A DNA stretch of 64,000 bases from Dokdonella_A ginsengisoli (GCF_042652785.1 NZ_JBHSHD010000010.1:434001-498000), one strand, 5' to 3'; counted from the stretch's first letter, positions 1 through 8,496 are shown. The notes: generated by a model not told the origin, from the letters alone. Program-made: numbers and translations.

Positions 1-2119
1 GAAGATGCAGGCGTACTTCGGCGACGTTGCGGCCGGTCCCGCGCTGCGGCATCCGGCGCCGTGGATCGCGCCGCGCACGGCTTCCACGCGCAGCGTGCAG
101 ATCGACGCGGTGCCGCAGCGGCGCCTGCTGCGGCAGTGGAACGTGCCCGGCCTCGCGCACGCCGACGCGCCGCTGCTCGAACTGGCCGCGTTCGTGCTCG
201 GCGGCAGCGTGGCCTCGCGCCTGTACCGGCGCCTGGTGCATCGCGAGCGGCTCGTCGACGAGGTCTCGGTCGGCCTCAGCGCCTACGCGCTGGCCGGCCT
301 GTTCGTGGCGAGTGCCAATCTTCGCGAAGGCGTCGAGACGGCGCAGGTCGAGGCGGCGATTTCCGAGGAATGGGAACGGTTCCTCGCCGAAGGCCCGGAC
401 GAGGACGAGCTGCTGCGCGCAAAGACCGTGCTGCGCCTGGGCTTCGTGCGCGCCATCGAGAAGATCGGCGGCCGCGGCGGCAAGGCGGCCGTGCTGGCCG
501 AAGGCGAGATCTATCACGGCGACCCGGCGGCATATCGCGTCGACCTGGAGCGCTGCGCATCCGCCACGCCGGCCACGGTGCTCGCGGCGGCGCGACGCTG
601 GCTCGCGCGCGGTGACCACACCTTGCTGGTGACGCCGGAGCGGGAGGCTTCCGTCGCCGATGCGCCGCCGTTGCCGCCGGCGTCCGCGCCGGATCCGGTC
701 CCGGCCATGGACGCGGCGTACGCGACCCGTGCGAGCGGCATCGACCGCCGCCTCGGCGCTCCGCAGGTGCAGCACTTCCCGCAGGTCGTGTTTCCCGAAG
801 TCCGCCGCGCGCGCCTGCGCAACGGCATCGAGGTGGTGCTGGCCGAACGTGCGGCGATTGCGCTGACCCAGGTGCGCCTGCAGCTGGACGCCGGCATCGC
901 GGCCGACCGCGGGCGTGGCGCCGGCACGGCGAAACTCGCGTTCTCGATGCTCGGCGAAGGCACGCGGCAGCGCGATTCCCTGGCGATCGCGCTGCAGCGC
1001 CAGCGGCTCGGCGCGCAGTGGCGTGCCGAGACCGGGCTGGATGCCAGCCACGTCGGCGTCGATGCGCTGAACAGCGGCCTTTCCGGTGCGCTCGAACTGC
1101 TCGCCGAGATCGTGCGCGAGCCGGCGTTCCGGCAGGCCGATCTCGAGCGCCTGCGCGCGCAGTGCCTGGCGCGCATCCGGCGCGAGCGCGCCGATCCGGC
1201 CGCGCTCGGCTTCCGCGTGCTGCCGCGGCTGCTGTACGGCGCGGATCACGCCTACGGCATCCCGTTCTCGGGCCTCGGCTCGGAAGCCGCGATCGCCTCG
1301 ATCTCGCCCGACGCGCTGGCGGCGTTCCATCGCGATTTCGTGCGTCCCGACCGCGCGGCGATCTTCGTCGTCGGTGATACGAACATGGAAACGGTGTTGC
1401 CTCTGCTCGACGCCGCATTCGGCGACTGGGCGGCCCCGGACTCGCCGGCACCGATGGTTTCGCGCGGAGAGGTTCCGCCGCAGGGGCCGCCGCGTCTGTT
1501 CCTGGTCGACCGCCCCGGCGCGCAGCAGTCGCAGATCTTCGCCGCGCGCACGACCTCGCCGACGATGGCGCCGGATCATCTGTCCACGCAGCTGGCCAAT
1601 GCGGTGTTCGGCGGCGCGTTCACCTCGCGCCTGAACATGAATCTGCGCGAGGACAAGCACTGGTCCTACGGCGCGCACAGCACTCTCGTCGAAGCGCTCG
1701 GTCCGCGGCCGCTGCTGATCTCCGCACCGGTGCAGACCGACCGGACCGCCGAGGCGATCGGCGAGATCCTCGGCGAGCTTCGCGCGATCGGCGGCGATCG
1801 CCCGCCGACGGACGCCGAGATCGCCAAGGTCAAGGCGCAGCGCACGCGCGCCTTGCCCGGCAGCTACGAAACCGGCGGCGCGGTGCTGTCGGCGCTGGCG
1901 AACAACCGGCTCTACGGCCGCGGCGACGACTACGTCGCCTCGCTGGCTCGCGCCGTCGAGGCGCAGACGACGGAGCAGGTCGCGGCCGCCGCGAAACACC
2001 TGTTCGCGACCGGCGCGTACACGTGGCTGGTGGTCGGCGACCTGTCGAAGGTCGAAGCGCCCGTGCGCGCGCTCGGTTTCGGAGAACTGCACATCCTCGA
2101 TCCCGACGTCGCGGCCTGA
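1..2119 (+). CDS. M16 (pitrilysin-like) peptidase, 5' end outside the window
   Basis: The frame is already open at base 2, so the gene starts upstream and only about 705 C-terminal residues are seen. They contain the second half of one M16 module (the stretch around LRQWNVPGLAH and SRLYRRLVHRERLVDEVS is typical of the inactive half-domain) and a complete second module beginning near residue 265 (RARLRNGIEVVLAE). The second module has no HxxEH zinc motif, as is usual when the active site lies in the first domain; that first domain would be outside the window. Two-module M16 proteins of gammaproteobacteria are usually about 900 residues, exported, zinc-dependent peptidases of the cell envelope. 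The Met at base 5 is not a convincing start because it falls inside a conserved domain. It ends 41 bases before a terminator that serves the converging tRNA gene. Confidence 0.85.
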   Translation, partial: KMQAYFGDVAAGPALRHPAPWIAPRTASTRSVQIDAVPQRRLLRQWNVPGLAHADAPLLELAAFVLGGSVASRLYRRLVHRERLVDEVSVGLSAYALAGLFVASANLREGVETAQVEAAISEEWERFLAEGPDEDELLRAKTVLRLGFVRAIEKIGGRGGKAAVLAEGEIYHGDPAAYRVDLERCASATPATVLAAARRWLARGDHTLLVTPEREASVADAPPLPPASAPDPVPAMDAAYATRASGIDRRLGAPQVQHFPQVVFPEVRRARLRNGIEVVLAERAAIALTQVRLQLDAGIAADRGRGAGTAKLAFSMLGEGTRQRDSLAIALQRQRLGAQWRAETGLDASHVGVDALNSGLSGALELLAEIVREPAFRQADLERLRAQCLARIRRERADPAALGFRVLPRLLYGADHAYGIPFSGLGSEAAIASISPDALAAFHRDFVRPDRAAIFVVGDTNMETVLPLLDAAFGDWAAPDSPAPMVSRGEVPPQGPPRLFLVDRPGAQQSQIFAARTTSPTMAPDHLSTQLANAVFGGAFTSRLNMNLREDKHWSYGAHSTLVEALGPRPLLISAPVQTDRTAEAIGEILGELRAIGGDRPPTDAEIAKVKAQRTRALPGSYETGGAVLSALANNRLYGRGDDYVASLARAVEAQTTEQVAAAAKHLFATGAYTWLVVGDLSKVEAPVRALGFGELHILDPDVAA

Positions 2120-2160
2120 GCCGGGGCGCCGCCGGCACGATGCCGGGATGTCCGCGCACG

Positions 2161-2185
2161 AAAAACCCGCCACAGGGGCGGGTTT
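2161..2185 (-). terminator. Intrinsic terminator of tRNA-Leu
   Basis: A perfect 9-bp stem (AAACCCGCC at 2163-2171, GGCGGGTTT at 2177-2185, loop ACAGG) lies between two converging genes. Read on the minus strand the stem runs into a short T tract just downstream of the tRNA, so it fits a Rho-independent terminator for the tRNA. It may also stop the M16 transcript on the plus strand. Confidence 0.8.
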
Positions 2186-2189
2186 CATT

Positions 2190-2276
2190 TGGTGCCCGGA
2201 CCCGGAATCGAACCGGGACGGCCTTGCGGCCGAGAGATTTTAAGTCTCTTGCGTCTACCAGTTTCGCCATCCGGGC
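2190..2276 (-). tRNA. tRNA-Leu (anticodon UAA)
   Basis: An 87-base gene with genomically encoded CCA (the complementary TGG is at 2190-2192). The acceptor stem GCCCGGA pairs with TCCGGGC. The anticodon stem AGAGA/TCTCT encloses loop CTTAAAA, giving anticodon TAA. A long variable arm (CGGCCGCAAGGCCG) and the T arm (GGTTCGATTCC) are clear, as expected for a class II leucine tRNA. No intron and no disrupted 3' end that would indicate an integration site. Confidence 0.97.
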
Positions 2277-2596
2277 CGTCGTCCGCGACGCGGTTGCCGC
2301 GCATGGTAGCGGCTGGGACGCGGCGCTACCAATCGCCGGCGTGCGGGGTACGCCGGGGAGGTCCTCCCATTCCCGCAGGAGTCCGTCGTGCGATGCAGCG
2401 CACACCGGCAGAAGACGCGAAGGAGCGTCCAGCAGGAGCACGCGACCGGTGACGCTCACGACCCGGTGCATCGGGCTCAATCCAGCCTCCGTTCGATCCG
2501 GACGTCCTCGAACGAGGCGCGCATCCGTTTCGCTTCCAGTCAACTGCCGGCGCTCACCATAGGGAAGCATCGATCCGTTCATCGAAGGAGAACGTC
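2277..2596. other. 320-base region without a gene
   Basis: Apart from the candidate tRNA promoter at its left end and the ribosome binding site (GAAGGAGAACGTC) at its right end, I see no coding frame with family resemblance, no strong hairpin and no repeat. It presumably carries the divergent promoters of the tRNA and of the lysine-rich protein gene. Confidence 0.5.
2303..2332 (-). promoter_or_regulatory. Candidate sigma-70 promoter of tRNA-Leu
   Basis: On the minus strand a TTGGTA box (2327-2332) and a TACCAT box (2303-2308) are separated by 18 bases. They lie so that transcription would begin about 20 bases upstream of the tRNA 5' end. Assigned by position and consensus only. Confidence 0.4.
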
Positions 2597-2959
2597 ATGC
2601 CACGTGGCGACAAGTCGAGCTACAGCAGCAAGCAGAAACGCCAGGCCGAGCACATCGAGGAAGGCTACGAGAAGCGCGGCGTGTCGAAGAAGACGGCACA
2701 GAAGCGCGCCTGGGCGACGGTCAACCGGCAGGATGGCGGGGCGAAGGGATCGTCCGCAAAGAAGAAGACCGCGAAGAAGTCGACGGCGAAGAAAACGAGC
2801 GCGAAAAAGGCGGCCGCGAAGAAGGCGCCTGCAAGAAAGGCGGGCGCGAAGAAGAAATCCCCCGCCAGGCGCGCGGCGAAGAAGACCACGAAGCGGACCT
2901 CGGCGAGTCGTTCGGCGGCGGCGAAGAAAGCGGCCAGGACGCGCGCCCGCAAGCGCTGA
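2597..2959 (+). CDS. Lysine/alanine-rich basic protein with histone H1-like tail
   Basis: A 120-residue protein. Residues 1-50 form a conserved head (MPRGDKSSYSSKQKRQAEHI, then EEGYEKRG, KRAWATVN) seen in small xanthomonad and pseudomonad proteins often annotated, without strong evidence, as plasmid stabilisation proteins. Residues 52-120 are almost only K, A, R, S and T, with repeated AKK and KKxAKK units, like the tail of bacterial H1-like nucleoproteins (AlgP/Hc1 type). The protein is very basic and probably binds nucleic acid, but its role is unknown. A good ribosome binding site (GGAG, 8 bases upstream) supports the start. The lysine codon runs could allow in-frame length variation. Confidence 0.75.
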   Translation: MPRGDKSSYSSKQKRQAEHIEEGYEKRGVSKKTAQKRAWATVNRQDGGAKGSSAKKKTAKKSTAKKTSAKKAAAKKAPARKAGAKKKSPARRAAKKTTKRTSASRSAAAKKAARTRARKR

Positions 2960-3018
2960 CGAAGCATCCGGCACATCGACGAAGGCGACGCTGCGTCCGC
3001 CATCCACGAGGAGCGAGC

Positions 3019-3165
3019 ATGCGTGCGATTCTGTTGATTCTTCTTCTGCTGCTGGTCATCGGCGCCCTGCCGACCTGGCCCTACAGCGCAGGGTGGGGCT
3101 ACTACCCGAGCGGCGGCGGCCTGCTGCTGCTGATCGTCCTGCTGATCTTGTTGTTCCGGCGGTAG
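3019..3165 (+). CDS. DUF3309 family small membrane protein
   Basis: A 48-residue peptide. It has an N-terminal hydrophobic segment (residues 4-16), a central hydrophilic turn with the family pattern LPTWPYSAGWGYYPSGG, and a second hydrophobic segment (35-46) ending FRR. Length and the WPYS...GYYPSGG signature match DUF3309, a family of two-span membrane peptides of unknown function. The ribosome binding site GAGGAGCG precedes ATG. It sits between the lysine-rich protein and a cysteine hydrolase in what looks like a small accessory operon. Confidence 0.8.
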   Translation: MRAILLILLLLLVIGALPTWPYSAGWGYYPSGGGLLLLIVLLILLFRR

Positions 3166-3191
3166 CGGAGCGGTACGGAGGAGGACGCGGC

Positions 3192-3752
3192 ATGACCGAA
3201 CGCGACGCGGCCGTCCTGGCGATCGACCTGATCCATCCTTTCGATTTTCCCGGCGCGGTCGCGCTGCTGCGGGAAACCCGACGGGTGGTGCCCACGATCC
3301 GCCGCGTATTGCACCGCGCGCGGCGCGCAGGCGTGCCGGTGCTCTACTGCAACGACAACTTCGGTCAGTGGCGCTCGGACTTCCGCGGCAACGTGGATCT
3401 GTGCGCCGGCGAGGGCGCGGCCGGCGCGCAGGTCGTGCGGGAGGTGCTGCCGTCTCCCGACGACTATTTCGTCCTGAAGCCGAAGCATTCGGCATTTTTC
3501 GAAACGCCATTGCGCAGTCTTCTCAACCAGCTCGGCGTGAAGCGGCTCGTGTTGATGGGCATCGCCGCCGATTCGTGCATCCTCGCCACCGCGCTGGATG
3601 CGCACCTGCTCGAGTACGAGGTCGCCGTCGTGCGTGATGCGGTCGCCTCGCAGACCCTGGCGCGGACCCGTCGCGCGCTTCACATCCTGCGGACCGATCG
3701 TCCGGTTCGCGTGGTGGCGGCGCGCGCGGCGCTGTCCTGGATCGGGGCGTGA
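3192..3752 (+). CDS. Isochorismatase-family cysteine hydrolase
   Basis: A 186-residue single-domain alpha/beta hydrolase of the isochorismatase-like superfamily. The expected catalytic triad is visible: Asp12 (AIDLI), a Lys around residue 96-98 (VLKPKHSAF) and Cys129 (GIAADSCI). Family members hydrolyse isochorismate, nicotinamide, N-carbamoyl compounds or other amides; nothing here fixes the substrate. The open frame extends upstream to 2388, but ATG 3192 is preferred because GGAGGAGG lies just upstream and the domain starts immediately. It follows the DUF3309 gene by 26 bases and precedes a DUF421 gene by 18, so an operon is likely. Confidence 0.85.
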   Translation: MTERDAAVLAIDLIHPFDFPGAVALLRETRRVVPTIRRVLHRARRAGVPVLYCNDNFGQWRSDFRGNVDLCAGEGAAGAQVVREVLPSPDDYFVLKPKHSAFFETPLRSLLNQLGVKRLVLMGIAADSCILATALDAHLLEYEVAVVRDAVASQTLARTRRALHILRTDRPVRVVAARAALSWIGA

Positions 3753-3770
3753 CGCCGAAGGAGGTCCTGC

Positions 3771-4244
3771 GTGGACGAACTGCTCCGATTCTCGCTGTCG
3801 CCGCTGGAACTGCTGGTGCGCGGAACCGCGATGTACTGGTTCCTGCTGTGCATCTTCCGCTTCGTGCTGAGGCGGGATTTCGGCACGGCCGGCGTTCCCG
3901 ACCTGCTGTTCGTGGTGCTTCTGGGTGACGCCGCGCAGAACGGAATGATCGGCGAGGGCCATACCCTGCTGGACAGCGCATTCCTGATCGCGGTGCTCGC
4001 CGCCTGGAACTACGCGCTCGATTTCCTCGCCTATCACGTCCCGTTCGTGTCGCGCCTGACGGATCCGCCGGCGCTGCTGCTCGCCAAGGACGGACGGCTC
4101 GTGCATCGCAACCTGCGAAAGGAGCACATCACGCCGGACGAGGTCGAGTCGGCGCTGCGCAGCGAGGGGCTGGACGGGCTCGCCCGCGTGCGCCGGATGT
4201 ATCTCGAGCCCGACGGCAAGTTCACCGTGCTCAAGCGGCGATGA
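3771..4244 (+). CDS. DUF421 (YetF-like) membrane protein
   Basis: A 157-residue protein starting at GTG with GGAGG nearby. Two or three hydrophobic segments (about residues 18-34, 44-52 and 65-80) are followed by a cytoplasmic domain with PPALLLAKDGRLVHRNLRKE and ITPDEVESALRSEGLDGLARV, both hallmarks of DUF421. Family members such as Bacillus YetF are integral membrane proteins of uncertain role, linked in some species to spore or stress physiology. Last gene of the small plus-strand cluster. It converges with the copper receptor gene, 19 bases between stops. Confidence 0.85.
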   Translation: MDELLRFSLSPLELLVRGTAMYWFLLCIFRFVLRRDFGTAGVPDLLFVVLLGDAAQNGMIGEGHTLLDSAFLIAVLAAWNYALDFLAYHVPFVSRLTDPPALLLAKDGRLVHRNLRKEHITPDEVESALRSEGLDGLARVRRMYLEPDGKFTVLKRR

Positions 4245-4263
4245 GCCCCGGCCGCAGCGGCGC

Positions 4264-6378
4264 TCAGAAGCGGAAGTTCGCCTTCAGCCAGACCGTGCGT
4301 CCGGGCTCGTTGACGCGCGTGGTCTCCACGTATCCGGCCAGGTCCTGGTTCGCGGCGTTCACGTGTTCGGCGTAGGTCTTGTCGAGCACGTTGTCGATGC
4401 CGGCGGTCAGCACGAGGTTGCCGCTCAGGCGATAGCCGCCGTTGAGCGAGAGCACGCCGAAACCCCCGCTCGGGCCGAGGTCCTGTCCGACGATGTTGCC
4501 TTCGCCGACGGCGACGCGGTGCTGTGCGGTCGCTGCGCGCCAGAGCGCGCCGACGGACCACGCGCCGGCGTCGTAGGTCAGGCCCAGGCGCGCTTCGAGC
4601 GGCGGCAGCTGCGGCAGCGGCCGGTGTCCGGTGTCGTTGCGTCCCCAGGCGCAGGCGAGGGAGGCATCGAGTTTCCAGTTCCCGCCCGGCGCGTACTGCA
4701 GGCCCGCTTCGCCGCCGGCGATCGTCGCCGCGACGCTGGACGCGTAGGCCCTTCCCATCGGGTCCGCCGGATAGTGCAGCAGGATGAAGTCCGACACGTG
4801 TCCGACATAGCCGGAAACCCAGGCCTTGAGGCGCCCGTCGCCGTAGCGCGCACCGACGTCGAGCTGGGTCGTGCGCTCGGCATCCAGGCGCACGAACGAA
4901 GACACCGACGCGTCGACGTGCTGTCCGAACAGCTCCCAGTAGTCGGGAAAGCGTGCGACGTGCCCAACGCCGGCGTACAGCGTGGTCGGCGACGAGGTCA
5001 GGTCCCGTTCCCAGCGCACGAAACCCGAGGGCAGCGTTTCGCCGCGGCTGGCTGCCACGCTCGGCCGCGGCTCGTCCATGCCCATGCCGCCCGCTCCGTC
5101 GCCCGCGGCGAGCGCATAGCCGCGCGCGTGCGCACGATCCAGCCGCAGGCCGGAAACGATGCGCTGACGATCGTCGATCTTCGACACGGCTTCGGCGAAG
5201 GCTCCCGCCGTCGACATGCGCGCATCGCGGACGCGCGGCACGCGGCGGTAGTCGCCCATCGCGCTGCCCGGCGGTCCGCCGTTGCGGACGCTGTGCACGT
5301 TCTGCGAGACATCCACGCCGGCGACCAGCCGCAAGTCGCGCCACTCGAACGTGCCGGCGACGCGTCCTCCGGTCGTGCGGCGATCGACGTCGCTGGCCAT
5401 CGGCATCGGCATCATCGAGGCCGGATCGGGATCGCGCAGCGTGTAGTTGTCCATCACGTGGTCGGCGTAGTGGTGGTACGCCTTCGCTTGCAGGCGCGTG
5501 AAGACCTCGCCGAGGTTCCGCTTCTCGAACTCGAGGCCGAGGCTTTCGCGCAGGAACCGCGCGCCATCCATCGAGCTGAAGGCGTACGCGGCGTGGCCGT
5601 CGCCCCGGCCGGCACCGAGCGCGAGGCGCGTGTCGTCGTCGGGTGTCCAGCCGAGCGAAACGTCGGTGTTCCAGCGTTCGTAGGACGAGTGCACGCGGTC
5701 GCCGTTGCCGTCTTCGTAGTCGCCCGAGCGCACGTGGTTCGCCGACAGCGTGGCGTAGCCGTCCGGCGTTCCGGCCGAGACGTCGAGCGTCTCGTCGGCG
5801 CGTCCGTGCGAGCCGCCGATCAGGCTGCCGTCGAGCGACCAGCCGCTGTCCGCGCGACGCGCGTGCTCGCGCTCGAACAGCACGGTGCCGGCGGAATTGC
5901 CCGGGCCGTGGATCACGGTCTGCGGTCCCTTGATCACCGTCACGCGATCGAACAGCTCCGGCGCGATGTAGGCGGTCGGCGGATCCATGCGCGACGGGCA
6001 GCCGCCGGCGAAGGCGCCGCCGTCGACGAGGATGTTGAGGCGCGAACCCGCCATGCCGCGCAGGACCGGGTCGCCGTTGCTGCCGCCCTTGCGGATGGTG
6101 GAAAAACCGGGGATCGATTTCAGCAGGTCGGCGCCGTCGCTGGCCGGCACCGGCTGGCGCGGCGCCTTCGGATCGACGACCACGGTGAGCGGTGCGTCTT
6201 CGGGCGTGCCGGTGACGACCACCGGTTCGAGCCGCTCGACGTTGTCCAGCGGCTCGGCGGTCGCCGCTTCACCCGCGGCTTCGGTGCCGGCACGCGCCGG
6301 CGGGATCGCGGCATTCGCCGCGACGAGCAGCGCGACGCAGGCGGACGCAGCCGGCAGGCTGCGCGTCGTGTGCTTCAT
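4264..6378 (-). CDS. TonB-dependent copper receptor (OprC/NosA type)
   Basis: A 704-residue outer-membrane receptor. The order is a signal peptide (MKHTTRSLPAASACVALLVA), a plug domain (VVVTGTPEDAPLTVVVDPKAPRQ..., then DLLKSIPGFSTIRKGGSNGDP and VTVIKGPQTV), and a beta-barrel ending in aromatic WLKANFRF, the usual C-terminal signal for barrel assembly. The plug sequence GGCPSRMDPPTAYI and the methionine clusters MMPMPMASD and GMGMDEP match TonB-dependent copper receptors, in which Met and Cys bind copper. ATG 6378 is chosen because the signal peptide begins there and GGGGG precedes it, although the frame stays open to 6618. A Fur-like palindrome lies upstream at 6566-6580. Possible alternatives are receptors for another metal chelate, but the motif set favours copper. 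Confidence 0.88.
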   Translation of the reverse strand: MKHTTRSLPAASACVALLVAANAAIPPARAGTEAAGEAATAEPLDNVERLEPVVVTGTPEDAPLTVVVDPKAPRQPVPASDGADLLKSIPGFSTIRKGGSNGDPVLRGMAGSRLNILVDGGAFAGGCPSRMDPPTAYIAPELFDRVTVIKGPQTVIHGPGNSAGTVLFEREHARRADSGWSLDGSLIGGSHGRADETLDVSAGTPDGYATLSANHVRSGDYEDGNGDRVHSSYERWNTDVSLGWTPDDDTRLALGAGRGDGHAAYAFSSMDGARFLRESLGLEFEKRNLGEVFTRLQAKAYHHYADHVMDNYTLRDPDPASMMPMPMASDVDRRTTGGRVAGTFEWRDLRLVAGVDVSQNVHSVRNGGPPGSAMGDYRRVPRVRDARMSTAGAFAEAVSKIDDRQRIVSGLRLDRAHARGYALAAGDGAGGMGMDEPRPSVAASRGETLPSGFVRWERDLTSSPTTLYAGVGHVARFPDYWELFGQHVDASVSSFVRLDAERTTQLDVGARYGDGRLKAWVSGYVGHVSDFILLHYPADPMGRAYASSVAATIAGGEAGLQYAPGGNWKLDASLACAWGRNDTGHRPLPQLPPLEARLGLTYDAGAWSVGALWRAATAQHRVAVGEGNIVGQDLGPSGGFGVLSLNGGYRLSGNLVLTAGIDNVLDKTYAEHVNAANQDLAGYVETTRVNEPGRTVWLKANFRF

Positions 6379-6565
6379 GTCGAACCCCCGTTCGGTCGAG
6401 CCGGCGATTAGAGGCGTGTCGCGAGCCGGTGCACAGGGACCGGTTGTCGCACGCGTCGCGTACCGGCGGCCGGCGCCGGCGGGCCGTCTTCGGTATGCTG
6501 GAGCGCGCTGCCCGCGGCATCGCGGGCTTTCCGCGGCACTTTCGCAGGCGCTACTCTTCCGGCGG

Positions 6566-6580
6566 CAATGAGAACCATTG
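6566..6580. promoter_or_regulatory. Fur-box-like palindrome
   Basis: The sequence CAATGAGAACCATTG is a palindrome (CAATG, 5-base spacer, CATTG). It differs from the common Fur core AATGAGAATCATT by one base. It lies between the divergent copper receptor (start at 6378) and the DUF1232 gene (start at 6648). The distance from the receptor start (about 190 bases) is longer than usual, so the target is uncertain. Confidence 0.45.
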
Positions 6581-6647
6581 GACATTTCGCCAGTGCACGG
6601 ACGGCGCCCCGGTGCCACCGTGCCGCGACGACGGACGAGCGTCGCTG

Positions 6648-7190
6648 ATGCGCATCACCTTCGAACTCGAACCGGCGGACATCGAGCGCTTCCACGCGGC
6701 GCTCGCGCGCGCGCGGCGCACCTCGCGCTGCGCGGACGAGGTCGACGTCGTCGACGCGGCGAAATACGCGCTCGACAACCTCAGCGTCGGCACGGCGCCG
6801 GCCTACGTGCGCAAGCGGCTGGCCGAAGTGCAGCGGCTGATCGGCATGCTCGAGGACGAGGCCTGGGCCTTGCCCGATCCGGACCGCTCGGATGTGATCG
6901 CGACGCTGGTCTACTTCAGCGATCCGGACGACCTGATTCCGGACGACATCGAGGTCATCGGCCTGCTCGACGACGCGATCATGCTCGAGCTGCTGCTGCG
7001 CCGGCTGCGCCACGTGCGCAAGGCGTATGCGCAGTTCTGCGCCTATCGCGCGGAACTGGGCAACGGTGCGGCCGACGCGGCGGAGCGGCAGCGCATCGCG
7101 CGCGAGCTGGCGCTGCGCCGCGCGGCATTGCAGGCGCGCATGAGCCGCGCGCGCAGGCGCGCCGAGGCCGCCTCGGCCTCGCCGCGCTAG
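6648..7190 (+). CDS. DUF1232 (YkvA-like) protein
   Basis: A 180-residue soluble protein. Residues around 85-105 carry VIATLVYFSDPDDLIPDDIEVIGLLDDAIML, of which the core DPDDLIPDDI...GLLDDA is the DUF1232 signature. The N-terminal part (residues 1-60) and the Arg/Ala-rich C-terminus are not typical of short YkvA proteins and are probably lineage-specific. Function unknown. ATG 6648 is preferred over upstream starts because the stretch before it lacks coding character, though no strong ribosome binding site is seen. Its stop codon TAG shares the palindrome CTAG with the stop of the converging methyltransferase gene, a 4-base overlap. Confidence 0.72.
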   Translation: MRITFELEPADIERFHAALARARRTSRCADEVDVVDAAKYALDNLSVGTAPAYVRKRLAEVQRLIGMLEDEAWALPDPDRSDVIATLVYFSDPDDLIPDDIEVIGLLDDAIMLELLLRRLRHVRKAYAQFCAYRAELGNGAADAAERQRIARELALRRAALQARMSRARRRAEAASASPR

Positions 7191-7861
7191 GCCTCGCCCG
7201 GCACTGGACGGCGCGCGACCGCCAGGAAGCTGTTGAACGGCGTGCTGCCCCACAGCGGGCGCAGGTCGATGACGAGGCCGGCTTCGTGCAGCGGCCGCTC
7301 GATTTCCTCGCGCTCGGGGTAGTGCACCGCCGGGCTGCGCATCCAGCGCGTGGCGTAGAGCAGGTATTCCTCCAGCACCGTCGCGCGGAATCGCCAGCTC
7401 CGCTCGCGCAGCACGTTGCGCAGGATCAGCGCGGCGCCCGGCGCGACGCGCGCGGCGGCCTCGCGCAGCAGGTGCTGCTGCGCGGCGGCGGGCAGGTAGT
7501 GCAGCACGTCGAGCACGGCCACGTGCCCGGCGAACGGCGGCAGCGCGCCGGCGTCGGCGTCGTCGAACGCCAGCTGCACCTGGCAGCGCGCCGCCACCTC
7601 GCGCGCGACGGCGATCTTCTTCGCATCGAAATCCAGGCCGCGGTACGCCGCGCGGAAGCCGCGCTCGCGCAGGTAGAAGCCGAGCAGGCCGAGGCCGCAG
7701 CCGACGTCGAGCAGGGGCGTGTCGCCGGCCGCCACGACGGCCGCCGTCGCCGCGTAGACCGGATCGAAACGCAGCTTGTTGCGCACGTAGTCGCGGTGCC
7801 AGGGACGGCGGAAGCGCCCGGCGATCCGCCGCGCGATGGTTCGGTTGTCCGGTTCCTGCAT
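7187..7861 (-). CDS. Class I SAM-dependent methyltransferase
   Basis: A 224-residue protein with the Rossmann-type AdoMet motif I (PLLDVGCGLGLLGFYLRERG, residues about 49-68), an acidic residue at the end of strand 2 (GLDFDAKKI) and motif IV (VAVLDVLHYLP). The C-terminus (LWGSTPFNSFLAVARRP) is conserved in related proteins. Such enzymes transfer methyl groups to small molecules, lipids or proteins; the substrate cannot be told from sequence. Convergent with and overlapping the DUF1232 gene by 4 bases. It reads away from the slyD-like gene, with about 150 bases between them for promoters. Confidence 0.8.
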   Translation of the reverse strand: MQEPDNRTIARRIAGRFRRPWHRDYVRNKLRFDPVYAATAAVVAAGDTPLLDVGCGLGLLGFYLRERGFRAAYRGLDFDAKKIAVAREVAARCQVQLAFDDADAGALPPFAGHVAVLDVLHYLPAAAQQHLLREAAARVAPGAALILRNVLRERSWRFRATVLEEYLLYATRWMRSPAVHYPEREEIERPLHEAGLVIDLRPLWGSTPFNSFLAVARRPVPGEA

Positions 7862-8007
7862 CGGCCGTGCTGCGAGGGGAGGCGGCGGATGCCGCCGGTG
7901 CGAGCATAGCCCAAGCCCTCCGCCGGACCCGGGAAAAGCCGCACGGGCATGACGGAGCGCGCGCGGCCTGCTAAGCTCGCCTGCTTTTTATTTTGCGGAG
8001 CCCCGTG

Positions 8008-8496
8008 GTGAAAGTCGAAGCGAACAAGGTCGTCTCCTTCCATTACAGCGTCAGCGACGGCGGCGGCGAGCCGGTGGATTCCTCGCGCGAGCGCGGCGAA
8101 CCGCTGGCCGTGCTGATCGGCGCGCAGAACATCATTCCGGGTCTGGAGGCGGCCATGCTCGGCCGCGAAGCCGGCGAGCGCTTCCAGGTCGAGGTCGCGC
8201 CGGCCGAGGCCTACGGCGAGCGCCGCGCGGACTTCGTGCAGCGCGTGCCGAAGAAGTATTTCCAGGGCCCGGAGAAGCTCGTTCCCGGCATGAGCACGGT
8301 GCTGCAGACCAAGGAAAACGGTCCGCGCATGGTGGTGGTGCTGAAGGTCGGCTCGAGCGTCATCGACGTCGACCTGAACCATCCGCTGGCCGGCAAGACG
8401 CTTTCCTTCGACGTGGAGATCACCCAGATCCGCGACGCCTCGCCGGAAGAGATCGCACACCGCCACGTGCACGGCGACGGCGGCCACGAGCACTGA
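8008..8496 (+). CDS. slyD: FKBP-type peptidyl-prolyl isomerase, SlyD-like
   Basis: A 162-residue protein. It opens with KVVSFHYSVSDGGGEPVDSS and PLAVLIGAQNIIPGLEAAMLG, the two halves of a SlyD-type FKBP domain. Between them and the C-terminal strand (HPLAGKTLSFDVEITQIRDA) sits the insert-in-flap chaperone domain (VPKKYFQGPEKLVPGM). The tail (IAHRHVHGDGGHEH) is short but histidine-rich, fitting the nickel/metal-binding tail of SlyD. It assists prolyl isomerisation and metal delivery in the cytosol. The start is GTG: both 8005 and 8008 are possible, and 8008 has the better spacing (7 bases) from GGAG and matches the family N-terminus MKV. A TTG at 7993 was rejected. Confidence 0.88.
   Translation: MKVEANKVVSFHYSVSDGGGEPVDSSRERGEPLAVLIGAQNIIPGLEAAMLGREAGERFQVEVAPAEAYGERRADFVQRVPKKYFQGPEKLVPGMSTVLQTKENGPRMVVVLKVGSSVIDVDLNHPLAGKTLSFDVEITQIRDASPEEIAHRHVHGDGGHEH

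Noticed and set aside
5..7. ATG at base 5 as the start of the M16 gene
   Set aside because: It falls inside a conserved part of the first M16 module; the real start must be outside the window.
2190..2276. tRNA-Leu as an integration site of a mobile element
   Set aside because: No integrase and no duplicated tRNA 3' end were seen nearby.
2388..3191. Upstream extension of the cysteine hydrolase gene
   Set aside because: It would overlap the lysine-rich and DUF3309 genes in other frames and adds R-rich sequence with no domain; ATG 3192 has GGAGGAGG upstream.
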